Shown: positions 23,601 through 31,710, numbered from the stretch's first letter. The stretch: 44,026 nt of DNA from Mucilaginibacter sp. UBA5151 (GCA_002413785.1 DHXR01000024.1:177642-221667); one strand, 5' to 3'. The notes: generated from the sequence alone by a model not told the origin. Numbers and translations are program-made.

Positions 23601-23756
23601 ATGCAAATCGATATTGGCAATCGGTCAATTGGAGTGGTTGTTGACCCATTGGATGAAGATCCGGTTGCCTTCTATAAAAAATTTGGATTTATCCTGCTGC
23701 CCGACAGTGGAAAGATGTTCCTGCCGATGGCGGATGTGGCGTTGTTGGGGTTGTAA
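23601..23756 (+). pseudogene. Duplicated 3' fragment of the GNAT toxin gene
   Basis: From 23625 to 23754 the DNA matches the last 130 bp of the GNAT toxin gene (22874-23003) with about ten differences. An ATG at 23601 opens an in-frame run of 51 codons ending in the same AFYKKFGF...VALLGL tail with Tyr and a TAA stop. It lacks the acetyl-CoA site, so it cannot be a working acetyltransferase; it is a partial duplication. Whether the short ORF is translated is unknown. Confidence 0.8.
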
Positions 23757-23983
23757 ATTTCACCATTGGGGTTGACCTGTTACCTGTCAGCAGCGCACAA
23801 GTGCACCACCTCTTTTGGCCCGGGCCGACACTTGCGCCAGGTTACCTTGCAGAGTCCGAAAAATTAAAGACGATTGTTAAAAGTCTTTATAATTTTATTT
23901 CTAAGAATAACAAAACCTCCGGTAGATAATAGATGACCTTTTCCCACAGCCAAGTCAACTGGCCTCAATTGGATCGGTTTGCC
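23757..23983. repeat. Non-coding stretch with family-A-like half element
   Basis: TTACCTGTCAGC at 23780-23791 followed by GCGCACAAGTG (23793-23803) and CACTTGCGC (23829-23837) resembles the right half of the twin-hairpin element at 24361-24551, which also has TTACCTGTCAGC before its right arm. It may be a solo half. Nothing else is seen. Confidence 0.45.
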
Positions 23984-23994
23984 TATATTTGTTT

Positions 23995-24189
23995 ATGGAA
24001 AATTTTGAAATACTCAAAGAAGCCGCAGACGGCATGTTAGGAAAATTGCTCAAGGTTACCCCTGGACAAACCCATTTCGATTTCAATGTGGATATGGACG
24101 GCAAGGGCTATAAGGTTTATTATGAACGCAAGACCATCAATGACCATCAGGTGTGGGTATTTACCAGTTGGGAACAAGTTGGCGGTTAA
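23995..24189 (+). CDS. Small protein of unknown function
   Basis: The 64-residue product from the ATG at 23995 (MENFEILKEAADGMLGKLLK) has a helix followed by strands (THFDFNVDMDGKGYKVYYERK, QVWVFTSWE). Not recognised. TATATTTG at 23984-23991 lies only 3 bases before the ATG, so a leaderless or very short-leader transcript is likely if this is the promoter. The TTG at 23989 is inside that box and is a poor start. Confidence 0.55.
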   Translation: MENFEILKEAADGMLGKLLKVTPGQTHFDFNVDMDGKGYKVYYERKTINDHQVWVFTSWEQVGG

Positions 24190-24360
24190 TTTACGTCGGC
24201 TTAAATGTCCCTCCTAAATTATAAAAACATTGTATTTATAAACATTAAGTTATAATGTGCCTACGCAGCAAATTTTTAACATAGATACTTAGACATCTGT
24301 CTACAGAATACGGATTAGCTATGGTTGTAGTTTCCCCATGCTACCGCAAGTAATTTTCTT
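24190..24360. other. Non-coding stretch before family A copy 2
   Basis: No gene. GCTACCGCAAGTAATTTTC at about 24340-24358 is the outer edge of the palindromic element; its reverse complement-like GAAAATTGCTTGCGGTAGC follows copy 1 at about 917-935. Confidence 0.5.
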
Positions 24361-24551
24361 CGCTGCCGCAAGCCTCCCGGCTTGTGGCCCACCTGCTAAG
24401 TAGCAACCATGCTGGCTAAACATGCGATAATTAGCGTAAACATATTTCTAGAAATTCAACGTGCGTTACTGAAGCTAGATTTTCAGGTAATTAATATCGG
24501 TATAGCTCATTACCTGTCAGCGGGCCACAAGCCGGGAGGCTTGCGGCAGCG
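24361..24551. repeat. Twin-hairpin palindromic element, family A copy 2
   Basis: A perfect 30-bp inverted repeat (24361-24390 and 24522-24551) frames 131 bp. Each arm forms a hairpin CCGCAAGCC-TCCC-GGCTTGTGG. Compared with copy 1 (741-916) the G-C pair next to the loop is swapped in both arms, so local and long-range pairing are both kept. The inner strings TGCTAAGTA and ACCATGC beside the left arm are also shared with copy 1. Confidence 0.85.
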
Positions 24552-24650
24552 GGGGTTTTGACACATCTAAATAATTTAAATTTTTGATGAGCTTTGAAGT
24601 TTGTTTATCGCAAAATGATATAGTATATTAGCTGTTTAACCTTATTAACT

Positions 24651-25388
24651 ATGATCCGAAACTTTATTAATCTAACTGAGGCCGAATTAGATCGACCGAT
24701 TTATCGCGTCTTTTCAAGCAAATGGTTTTTTGAAATGGCAAGAAATGAAGAGATTTCTTTGAGGCAGCCCAGTAAATGGCATGATCCATTTGAAAATTTC
24801 ATGCTAAATGCCACCGGTGAGCGTAGCGATGGTTCAAAATTTACTGTAGCATTTAAAGACCATTTATATGGTCAATGCTGGACTACCAAACGTGAAAGTG
24901 ATGCAATTTGGAGAATATATTCACCTAAAAGTGATGGAGTAAAAGTGAAAACAACTATACGTAAGCTTTTCTACGCTCTATATAGTCAAGCTGGAAGTTT
25001 TAAAGATATATCCTGTTTTATTGGCAAGGTACAATATGCTAATAAAAAGAAATTAATAGAGCAACTCAGCGACCCCGATCTCATGAGGTCTCGATTAATT
25101 GATTCAACTGGATATGGTCAAGCTGAAACGCTTTTATTTAAAAGAATAGCATTTAGTCATGAACAAGAAGTAAGATTAATATACAATTCACCTACAAATT
25201 TAAAGACAGAGTGGTTTCAATTCAAATTTAACCCTCGCGAATTATTTGATCAAGTTGTTTTTGATCCACGGATGGATTATCATAGATACAAAACGGATAA
25301 AGAAAGGTTGATCAATGAGTTTGGATTTAAGATGCCAATAATTAAATCCTCTCTATATAAAATTCCTGAATTGAGTTTTAGAATGTAA
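24651..25388 (+). CDS. DUF2971 domain protein
   Basis: The 245-residue protein fits DUF2971: YRVFSSKWFFEMARNEEISLRQPSKWHDPFEN at about 18-49 (the hallmark 'slpskwnDPfE' pattern), QCWTTKRESDAIWRIYSPKSDGVKV at about 81-105 (tryptophan and Tyr-Ser strand), and a C-terminal EQEVRLIYN. DUF2971 proteins are cytoplasmic, of unknown activity, and are often in accessory or defence regions. Composition is AT-rich compared with acs. It stands between a palindromic element and an AT-rich secreted unknown gene. Confidence 0.75.
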   Translation: MIRNFINLTEAELDRPIYRVFSSKWFFEMARNEEISLRQPSKWHDPFENFMLNATGERSDGSKFTVAFKDHLYGQCWTTKRESDAIWRIYSPKSDGVKVKTTIRKLFYALYSQAGSFKDISCFIGKVQYANKKKLIEQLSDPDLMRSRLIDSTGYGQAETLLFKRIAFSHEQEVRLIYNSPTNLKTEWFQFKFNPRELFDQVVFDPRMDYHRYKTDKERLINEFGFKMPIIKSSLYKIPELSFRM

Positions 25389-25583
25389 TGCTGAGAAGCA
25401 TATTAGTTAATTTTAGATTACATTTCTCCTCCCATTCTTATAGCTTTTCTTAGTCACCCCGAACTCTACCCGCAAAAGGTGACCATATTTGGTTCTGAAT
25501 ATTGAGTAACTTATCTTTATTGGAAAATAATCCTAAATGTTATTTTCTAAATTCGCTAAAAATGCCCTTTTTAACATAAAGCA

Positions 25584-26063
25584 ATGAAAAAAGTAGTTTT
25601 GATTCAAATATTTTTAACAATTGGTTATTATTGTGCAGCGCAAAGAGTTAGCTATCAAGACCTTCAATTTGTCTTAAATCATAACCTTGGCCAAGTGGAA
25701 GAATATCTCTCAAAAAAAGGTTTTAATTATGATGGTGTCGATACTATAAACACAGAGCCCCATACGTATTCATCCAACTTTTTTAAAAGGTCTAAAAATT
25801 TCAGGAATAATATAACCATTTCAAAATATTTTCAGAGTGGCGAATCAATCGAATCTAGTTTTGACACGCAAGTTAAGAGCGATTATTTGGCGTTTAAATC
25901 ATACATTAAAACAATTGGTTTTAAATTAGTTGGCAACAGAACTGGAAAAAACGGAAGTTTGGACTTGATATATAATAACGATAAAATGACCATCACCTTT
26001 ACCATTGGAATTATCAGCCCTTTTAAAAATGTGTATATCATTGCACTAACCAAAAAAGATTAA
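25584..26063 (+). CDS. Secreted protein of unknown function
   Basis: The 159-residue product has a signal peptide (MKKVVLIQIFLTIGYYCAAQ) and a soluble, lysine- and tyrosine-rich body without cysteine pairs or repeats I can name. Not recognised. AT-rich like the DUF2971 gene before it (195 bp gap), so it may belong to the same acquired segment. Confidence 0.65.
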   Translation: MKKVVLIQIFLTIGYYCAAQRVSYQDLQFVLNHNLGQVEEYLSKKGFNYDGVDTINTEPHTYSSNFFKRSKNFRNNITISKYFQSGESIESSFDTQVKSDYLAFKSYIKTIGFKLVGNRTGKNGSLDLIYNNDKMTITFTIGIISPFKNVYIIALTKKD

Positions 26064-26386
26064 TTGTTATTTGCATTTTTACCTCATGGTTTGATTAAAT
26101 GACATAAAATTTAAAATGCATGCTTGTTTCAAAAAAAATTTACCCTTCTCCCTCAACCTCGCGCGAGAATCCGCGAATGCCTGTAGCATCGGGCTTCTCG
26201 TGCGCCGCTGATAGGTAATGAACCATTACTCACAGCATTGATAGTTTCGGCGGCTCCCCCTCAATCGGCACAGGCGCGATAGAAAATAAATTCCAATAAT
26301 AACTTCTTAAATTATTTTAAGAAGCCGCATTTTTATTGCCTGTTTAACACAAAAATTACTATTTTACGCCCACCAATTTTAAGTCA
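26064..26386. other. Non-coding gap before acs
   Basis: It holds a degenerate repeat-like patch (CCCTTCTCCCTCAACCTCGCGCGAG, about 26142-26166; TAGGTAATGAACC near 26213) and a weak hairpin CTTCTTAAA/TTTAAGAAG (26303-26324) followed by CCGCATTTTTA, which may be a terminator for the secreted unknown gene. No gene is seen. Confidence 0.45.
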
Positions 26387-28300
26387 ATGAAAACCCCGAT
26401 GAAGATCAGCTCATTTGAAGAATACAAACAAGTTTACAAACAAAGCGTAGAGCAACCCGAAGAATTTTGGGGAGCTATTGCCGAAAATTTTTTATGGAAG
26501 AAAAAGTGGGATAAAGTACTGGAGTGGAATTTTAAAGATCCGCTGATAAAATGGTACCAGGGTGCAAAACTTAACATTACCGAGAATTGCCTCGACCGTC
26601 ACCTGGAATCCATCGGCGAAAGGCCAGCCATCATCTGGGAGCCAAATGACCCTACAGAACATCACCGTGTTTTAACCTACCGTCAGCTTTACGAAAAAGT
26701 TTGCCAGTTTGCCAATGTGCTTAAAAACAACGGCGCTAAAAAGGGCGACAGGATTTGCATCTATATGCCCATGGTGCCCGAGCTGGAAATAGCGGTTTTA
26801 GCCTGCGCCAGGATAGGCGCCATCCACTCCGTAGTATTTGGAGGTTTTTCGGCGCAATCCATTGCCGATAGGATAAAGGACGCGGAATGTAACATTGTAA
26901 TCACTGCCGACGGCGGATACAGGGGCACTAAGGAAATTCCGTTAAAGAATATTATTGACGATGCTTTGGTACAATGCCCGTCAATAAAAAGGTGCATTGT
27001 GCTTACCCGCAGCCGCACCCCGGTTTCCATGATAAAAGGCCGCGATGTTTGGTGGGAAGATGAAATTAAAAAAGTAGAAACACAGGGAAATGTAGATTGT
27101 CCGGCAGAAGAAATGGATGCTGAAGATATGCTGTTCATCCTTTATACCTCCGGTTCAACCGGCAAACCTAAAGGCGTGGTGCATACCTGCGGCGGGTACA
27201 TGGTTTATACCGGTTATACTTTTACAAACGCTTTCCAGTATCAGCCGGGGGAGGTTTATTTTTGTACGGCAGATATTGGCTGGATTACCGGGCATAGCTA
27301 CATAACCTACGGTCCGCTTACGCAGGGTGCTACTACCGTGTTATTTGAAGGCATTCCTACCTGGCCCTCACCGGGAAGGCTTTGGGATATTGTTGAAAAA
27401 TATGAGGTAAACATACTTTATACCGCCCCCACAGCCATCAGGTCATTGATGAGTTTTGGCGATGACGTGGTAAAAGGAAGAAACCTCAGCTCACTTACCA
27501 AACTCGGTTCGGTTGGCGAGCCGATAAATGAAGAAGCCTGGCATTGGTTTGATGAAAAGATAGGTCAGGGTAAATGCCCTATAGTTGATACCTGGTGGCA
27601 AACGGAAACCGGCGGTTTCATGATCTCGCCTATCGCCGGTATTACGCCAACCAAACCAAGTTATGCGGGTTTACCCTTACCGGGGATAGCGCCTGTTCTG
27701 GTGGATGAAAATGGTGAAATAATTGAAGGGAACGGGGTAAGCGGAAATTTATGCATCCGCTTGCCATGGCCGGGCATGCTGCGCACTACTTACGGCGACC
27801 ATGAACGCTGCCGCACCACCTACTTTGCCACTTATGATAACCTGTACTTTACAGGCGACGGCTGCCTGCGCGATGAAGATGGCTATTATCGTATTACAGG
27901 CCGGGTGGATGATGTATTAAATGTGTCAGGCCACCGCATCGGCACTGCCGAAGTAGAAAATGCTATTAATATGCACAGCAGCGTGGTTGAATCGGCTGTT
28001 GTTGGTTACCCGCACGAAATTAAAGGCCAGGGTGTTTATGCCTACGTAGTTTGTCCTAACCCACATGGCGACCAGGAGCTTACCCGTAAGGATATTATGA
28101 TGACCGTTACCCGTATCATCGGCGCCATTGCCAGGCCGGATAAGATCCAGTTTGTAACAGGCTTGCCAAAAACACGGTCAGGAAAGATCATGCGCCGTAT
28201 TTTACGCAAAATAGCCGAAGGAGATACAAGTAACATGGGGGATATTTCAACTTTGCTTGATCCTGCTGTGGTGGAGGAGATTAAGGAAGGGGCGCTTTGA
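26387..28300 (+). CDS. acs: Acetyl-CoA synthetase (acetate--CoA ligase)
   Basis: Acs activates acetate with ATP to acetyl-AMP and then to acetyl-CoA in the cytoplasm. The 637-residue product has the usual length. Motifs: YTSGSTGKPKG at 253-263 (phosphate loop), WWQTETGG (about 402-409), YFTGDGCLRDEDGYYRITGRVDDVLNVSGHR hinge region (short strings of it are diagnostic) and the C-terminal PKTRSGKIMRR with the lysine that is commonly acetylated to switch the enzyme off. The first ATG (26387) is used; a second ATG four codons on is possible. It is a housekeeping gene within a toxin-antitoxin-rich stretch. Confidence 0.97.
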   Translation: MKTPMKISSFEEYKQVYKQSVEQPEEFWGAIAENFLWKKKWDKVLEWNFKDPLIKWYQGAKLNITENCLDRHLESIGERPAIIWEPNDPTEHHRVLTYRQLYEKVCQFANVLKNNGAKKGDRICIYMPMVPELEIAVLACARIGAIHSVVFGGFSAQSIADRIKDAECNIVITADGGYRGTKEIPLKNIIDDALVQCPSIKRCIVLTRSRTPVSMIKGRDVWWEDEIKKVETQGNVDCPAEEMDAEDMLFILYTSGSTGKPKGVVHTCGGYMVYTGYTFTNAFQYQPGEVYFCTADIGWITGHSYITYGPLTQGATTVLFEGIPTWPSPGRLWDIVEKYEVNILYTAPTAIRSLMSFGDDVVKGRNLSSLTKLGSVGEPINEEAWHWFDEKIGQGKCPIVDTWWQTETGGFMISPIAGITPTKPSYAGLPLPGIAPVLVDENGEIIEGNGVSGNLCIRLPWPGMLRTTYGDHERCRTTYFATYDNLYFTGDGCLRDEDGYYRITGRVDDVLNVSGHRIGTAEVENAINMHSSVVESAVVGYPHEIKGQGVYAYVVCPNPHGDQELTRKDIMMTVTRIIGAIARPDKIQFVTGLPKTRSGKIMRRILRKIAEGDTSNMGDISTLLDPAVVEEIKEGAL

Positions 28301-28336
28301 AAAGTTCATAGTTGATGGTTCATGGTTCATGGAAAA
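28301..28336. repeat. Short GTTCATG-type tandem repeat after acs
   Basis: GTTCATA-GTTGATG-GTTCATG-GTTCATGG are four related 7-bp units just after the acs stop. No coding potential. Confidence 0.5.
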
Positions 28337-28393
28337 AAATGATGATTCATAATCGATAATCGGCCGCGATTTTAAATAGTGAAGTGAAATTCA

Positions 28394-28401
28394 TAAATTT
28401 G
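28394..28401 (+). promoter_or_regulatory. TAnnTTTG promoter box before antitoxin gene
   Basis: TAAATTTG at 28394-28401 fits the Bacteroidota -7 element, 25 bases before the ATG at 28427. Confidence 0.5.
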
Positions 28402-28426
28402 TTTAGTAGAAATCAAAACATTTAAA

Positions 28427-28639
28427 ATGTCGACATTAACCATCCACCCAAAAGACGAAGCCCAGGAAACAGCGTTAAAGACAATTTTTGATGCTTTTAA
28501 CATAAAGTATGAAAAAGAGATGGATGAAACGGAACACCTGATGTCAAGTGAAGCCAATAGAAAAGCTTTAGATGAAAGTATACAGCAGTTAGAAGATGGT
28601 AAGGGTATAAAAGTTTCACTGGAGAACCTGTTTAAATAA
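28427..28639 (+). CDS. Small antitoxin-like protein (no toxin directly after)
   Basis: The 70-residue acidic protein MSTLTIHPKDEAQETALKTI has the same T-L-T-I start and size as the proteins at 477 and 5302, with a helix-rich C-terminus (NRKALDESIQQLEDGKG). It precedes another short antitoxin-like gene (28664) and not a toxin gene, so it is either an orphan or the first member of a three-gene operon. A DUF2683-like label is possible but not certain. Confidence 0.65.
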   Translation: MSTLTIHPKDEAQETALKTIFDAFNIKYEKEMDETEHLMSSEANRKALDESIQQLEDGKGIKVSLENLFK

Positions 28640-28663
28640 AAAGAATATACTAAATTTTCAATT

Positions 28664-28861
28664 ATGGAATTGGTGTTGAAAAATGTACAAAAGAAATATT
28701 TGCCGCTTATCTCTGCGTTAGCAAAGACGTTAAATATTGAAATTTCAGACCCCACGGAAGATGATGCCTATTATTTAACTGCAATGCACGAAGGAGAAAA
28801 ATCCAACATCCTAAATGAGCGTGAAAAGCAAGAGTTTATTAACTCTCTGAAAGCTAAGTAA
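28664..28861 (+). CDS. RelB-like antitoxin
   Basis: The 65-residue protein MELVLKNVQKKYLPLISALA is short, acidic in its second half (DPTEDDAYYLTAMHEGEKS) and ends in a helix NEREKQEFINSLKAK. Its stop shares one base with the toxin start (TAATG), so the two are translationally coupled. The RelE-type gene after it defines its role as antitoxin. Confidence 0.78.
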   Translation: MELVLKNVQKKYLPLISALAKTLNIEISDPTEDDAYYLTAMHEGEKSNILNEREKQEFINSLKAK

Positions 28862-29133
28862 TGCAGATAGAGGTTTATTCATCTTTTGTCCGTGACTCCA
28901 AGAAATTGCCCGCTACTATAAAAGTGGATATAGCTGAAGCAATATCCTTAATGCAAACCGCCAAAACGTTTTCAGACATCCCTCGTGTAAAGGCAATGCA
29001 GGGCGGAAAAAAGGCAAAAAATGCCTATAGAATGCGTATTGCTGATTACAGAATATGCTTTTTCTTTCGGAATGAAAATATAGAATTGGTAAGGGTGTTG
29101 CCAAGAAAAGAAGTTTATAAGGTGTTTCCCTGA
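28861..29133 (+). CDS. RelE/ParE-superfamily toxin
   Basis: The 90-residue basic toxin has the RelE fold pattern: MQIEVYSSFVRDSKKLP, a central helix, then NAYRMRIADYRICFFFRNENIELVRVLPRKEVYKVFP, in which Y-R-x-R-x-x-D-Y-R-I and the final R-x-x-V-Y are hallmark strings. It probably cleaves mRNA at the ribosome or inhibits gyrase; the sequence does not decide. It overlaps its antitoxin gene by one base. Confidence 0.88.
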   Translation: MQIEVYSSFVRDSKKLPATIKVDIAEAISLMQTAKTFSDIPRVKAMQGGKKAKNAYRMRIADYRICFFFRNENIELVRVLPRKEVYKVFP

Positions 29134-29168
29134 CCTTATATATTATTAGTTGAATCAGAACCATAATA

Positions 29169-29576
29169 ATGGAAAATAAGGATGTACGCTGGAAACAAAG
29201 GTTTCAAAATTTTGAAAAAGCTTTTTTATTTTTTGAAACTGCGGTAGATAAAGAAAGTTACACCCCTATTGAAGTTGGAGGCTTAGTACAGGCATTTGAA
29301 TTTACGTTTGAGCTCGGCTGGAAAACAATAAAGGATTTTTTATACGAACAGGGGCTAAGTACAAATTACCCGCGTGAAACAATAAAGGAAGGTTTTCAAA
29401 CTAAAATAATTGAAGACGGACATACATGGCTGCACATGCTCGAAAAGCGGAACGAACTCTCGCACACTTACAATGAAGCAGTAGCCGGGCAAGCCACTGA
29501 AATAATTAAACACAGATATTATCAGGCAATAGAACAAGTATATCTTTTTTTTAAAGATAAAATAAATGAACGATAA
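29169..29576 (+). CDS. HEPN-domain toxin (HI0074/HepT-like)
   Basis: The 135-residue all-helical protein belongs to the nucleotidyltransferase substrate-binding (HI0074-like) HEPN family. The RNase motif R-x4-H is visible as RNELSH, Arg94 and His99, followed by TY as in HepT proteins whose tyrosine is AMPylated by the partner. It overlaps the MNT gene by 11 bases. As a toxin it would cut RNA until modified by the MntA-like partner (type VII toxin-antitoxin). Confidence 0.9.
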   Translation: MENKDVRWKQRFQNFEKAFLFFETAVDKESYTPIEVGGLVQAFEFTFELGWKTIKDFLYEQGLSTNYPRETIKEGFQTKIIEDGHTWLHMLEKRNELSHTYNEAVAGQATEIIKHRYYQAIEQVYLFFKDKINER

Positions 29577-29889
29577 CAGGTTTGGGTTTAAACCGGGTGA
29601 TCTGGAAACTATAGTTCAAACGCTTTCAAAGTTTCCTGAAATTAAAAAAGCAGTGATTTTTGGCTCAAGGGCAAAAGGAACTTATCAAGCCGGCAGCGAT
29701 GTTGATATTGCTGTATGGGCAATAAACGATGATAAAATCCGGCAATTATCAGGTATTTTAAACGATGAAACCTTACTGCCTTATAAGTTTGATATACTTA
29801 ACTATGATAAAATTGACACTCAGGAATTAAAAGAACATATTAACCGGGCAGGGATTGAGATATATCAAAATCATAGCAACCAGGGTTAA
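29566..29889 (+). CDS. MNT nucleotidyltransferase antitoxin (MntA-like)
   Basis: The 107-residue minimal nucleotidyltransferase has the pol-beta signature G-S-x10-D-x-D: Gly33, Ser34, Asp45 and Asp47 in FGSRAKGTYQAGSDVDIAV. It would AMPylate the tyrosine in the HEPN partner and so silence it. The gene starts inside the HEPN gene. The third acidic residue is likely Asp85 region (KFDILNYDKID). Confidence 0.9.
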   Translation: MNDNRFGFKPGDLETIVQTLSKFPEIKKAVIFGSRAKGTYQAGSDVDIAVWAINDDKIRQLSGILNDETLLPYKFDILNYDKIDTQELKEHINRAGIEIYQNHSNQG

Positions 29890-29937
29890 GGCAATGTGCA
29901 GGGACAAGATTATACTGCAAATTTTATGCCTGTGCCT

Positions 29938-30024
29938 TTGTTGGTGTTGTCACCAACAAGCCAGGATGCAAGGTCCCCGCTTTATTTTAACATAATGGTA
30001 CTTGTTGGTGACAACACCAACAAG
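29938..30024. repeat. Paired CTTGTTGGTG hairpins
   Basis: Hairpins CTTGTTGGTG-TTGT-CACCAACAAG (29938-29960, first base changed) and CTTGTTGGTG-ACAA-CACCAACAAG (30001-30024) are inverted copies of each other, 40 bp apart, so local stems and a long stem are both possible. Part of the 309-bp gap before csbD-like gene; no gene is seen in the gap. Confidence 0.8.
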
Positions 30025-30041
30025 GGCGCAGTAGGGATGTA

Positions 30042-30122
30042 AGAGTCAAGAGCCAGGAATCAAGATAAAAAGCTTACCCGGCTCCCTTTTTTCTTGACTC
30101 TTGACTCTTGACTCTTGATTCT
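30042..30122. repeat. CTTGACT heptamer repeat with inverted partner
   Basis: Four CTTGACT/CTTGATT units (30092-30119) pair imperfectly with AGAGTCAAGAGCCAGGAATCAAG at 30042-30064. A dispersed low-complexity repeat. Confidence 0.6.
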
Positions 30123-30198
30123 CAGTTCTTGGTGCTAATTCCCAAAACTAAAATGATGTTCCGGATGTTATAATCAAACATCTTAAATAAAAAACATC

Positions 30199-30384
30199 AT
30201 GGACAAACTACAATTAAAAGGCGGCTGGAACCAGGTAAAGGGTAAAATTAAACAGGCTTACGGGAATATAACCGATGACGACTTGATAAGCGAGGAAGGC
30301 AAAGACGATGAAACCCTTGGCAAACTCCAGCAGAAAACGGGAAAGTCTCGCGATGAACTGGTGAAGTGGATTAATAGTTTATAA
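30199..30384 (+). CDS. CsbD family stress-response protein
   Basis: The 61-residue hydrophilic protein MDKLQLKGGWNQVKGKIKQAYGNITDDDL matches CsbD, with the W-x-x-x-K-G-x-x-K/Q pattern and the helix GKLQQKTGKSRDEL. CsbD proteins rise under general stress in many bacteria; their molecular activity is unknown. A rho-independent terminator follows at once. Confidence 0.92.
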   Translation: MDKLQLKGGWNQVKGKIKQAYGNITDDDLISEEGKDDETLGKLQQKTGKSRDELVKWINSL

Positions 30385-30394
30385 TAATAAACAG

Positions 30395-30421
30395 AAAAGG
30401 GGGCCAACAGCCCTCTTTTTT
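30395..30421 (+). terminator. Rho-independent terminator after csbD-like gene
   Basis: AAAAGGGGGC (30395-30404), loop CAACA, GCCCTCTTTT (30410-30419), with one G-T pair and a T-run. It may also serve the convergent adaptor gene ending at 30454. Confidence 0.85.
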
Positions 30422-30453
30422 GTTGCTTTGGTTTTAGTAACCTTATCAGATTA

Positions 30454-31710
30454 CTACATTTTCATCCCCCCCATCCCCCCTTTATCATCCCCATTCTTAA
30501 AAATATACTCGCTGTTCAGTAAATAGGTGCCGTTGCTTACTACTATCTCGCCTTTTGATAATCCGCTCAGCACGGGAGCATAAACCTGGTTGCCTGTGCC
30601 TAAACTAACCATCCGGGGAGAAAAGCTGCCATCCGTATTTTTAACCCAAACCATAATGCCCCTTCCGCCAATGTTAAGGGCCGAAGCCGGGACAGCCAAA
30701 GCTTTTTGCTGACCTGAAATCAGGGAAACATAAGCAAGCATGCCCGGCCTGATGATCCCCTGGCTATTCGGGATACTTACCCTGATCAGATCGAGCTTGG
30801 ATGCGGCGGATAGGTCGGGATTTATAAAAGCTATTTTACTTTTGAGCTGTTTCCCGCCAAGATCGGGAAAGGAAACGGTTACCTGGTCGCCAATATGGTA
30901 AAGGGATGTTTCATTGGCATATATCTGCGCTTCAACCCACAGGGAATTAAGGTTATCTGTTTTTAGGATGTTCATTCCTTCGGTGATGTAATCGCCTTCA
31001 TGCACATTGATTTCGGTTACTATGCCGCTTGTTTTACTTAACACGGTAACCGAAGAGGATACCTTACCTGATGCAGCAAGCCTTTTTACCTGTGCCGGAG
31101 AAAAACCCCAAAGCTGTAATTTATTTTCGGCGGCGCTGGTCAGTTTATTATAATCCACATCGGGATTATTCAGTTCCTTTTTTTGCTGCAGGGCCAGTAA
31201 ATACTCTTTTTCGGCTCCTGCCAGGTCCTCACTGTAAACATCATATACAGGCTGCCCGGCGGCAACGTTTTCGCCTGGGGTTTTGATATATAAGTGTACT
31301 ATCCGTCCAGCCACACGCGCGCTCAACTCGTCCGATTGGCTTTGATCGGCAGCCACCGTCCCGGTAAGGGTTTTTTCAGACCCAACCGACCGGAAATCTA
31401 TGGTATCCGTTTCAATCCCGGCTAATTTTATTTGAGAAGCAGTAAGCCTGATCTTATTCTTTGTATCCTGGCTATTCCCCGAAGTTAATTCAACTTTGAT
31501 CAATACCATGTGGCAGATCGGGCAATTCCCGGGATGGTCTTCATGTACCTGCGGGTGCATGGAACAGGTATAATAGGATTTGGTTTTAGCTGAATTGGCG
31601 GTCTGGTCCTTCTGTTTACAGGCGCTAAAAAGCATGGCTAAAACCAATGAAAAAAAACAGGTTTTAAATATCCCGTTTAAGGTAAAACCGGGTTTATATT
31701 TATTATTCAT
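30454..31710 (-). CDS. CusB-type periplasmic adaptor with HMBD domain (second copy)
   Basis: The 418-residue lipoprotein is a membrane-fusion adaptor for the RND pump. ATG 31710 is chosen: it overlaps the upstream stop (ATGAATAA, 8 bases) and leads straight into a signal with lipobox LFSAC. After it comes the heavy-metal-binding domain YYTCSMHPQVHEDHPGNCP (short form: C-x-M-H-P...C-P-x-C-x-M), then barrel-sandwich, beta-barrel and C-terminal membrane-proximal domains (GLSKGEIVVSNGTYLLNSE). The Met-rich GGMGGMKM tail is typical of copper adaptors. It is the last gene of the operon. Its 3' end also exists as a broken copy at 39475. Confidence 0.88.
   Translation of the reverse strand: MNNKYKPGFTLNGIFKTCFFSLVLAMLFSACKQKDQTANSAKTKSYYTCSMHPQVHEDHPGNCPICHMVLIKVELTSGNSQDTKNKIRLTASQIKLAGIETDTIDFRSVGSEKTLTGTVAADQSQSDELSARVAGRIVHLYIKTPGENVAAGQPVYDVYSEDLAGAEKEYLLALQQKKELNNPDVDYNKLTSAAENKLQLWGFSPAQVKRLAASGKVSSSVTVLSKTSGIVTEINVHEGDYITEGMNILKTDNLNSLWVEAQIYANETSLYHIGDQVTVSFPDLGGKQLKSKIAFINPDLSAASKLDLIRVSIPNSQGIIRPGMLAYVSLISGQQKALAVPASALNIGGRGIMVWVKNTDGSFSPRMVSLGTGNQVYAPVLSGLSKGEIVVSNGTYLLNSEYIFKNGDDKGGMGGMKM

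Noticed and set aside
29890..30198. A riboswitch or attenuator before csbD
   Set aside because: The hairpins there are paired dispersed-type repeats far from the start codon; no known riboswitch pattern was recognised.
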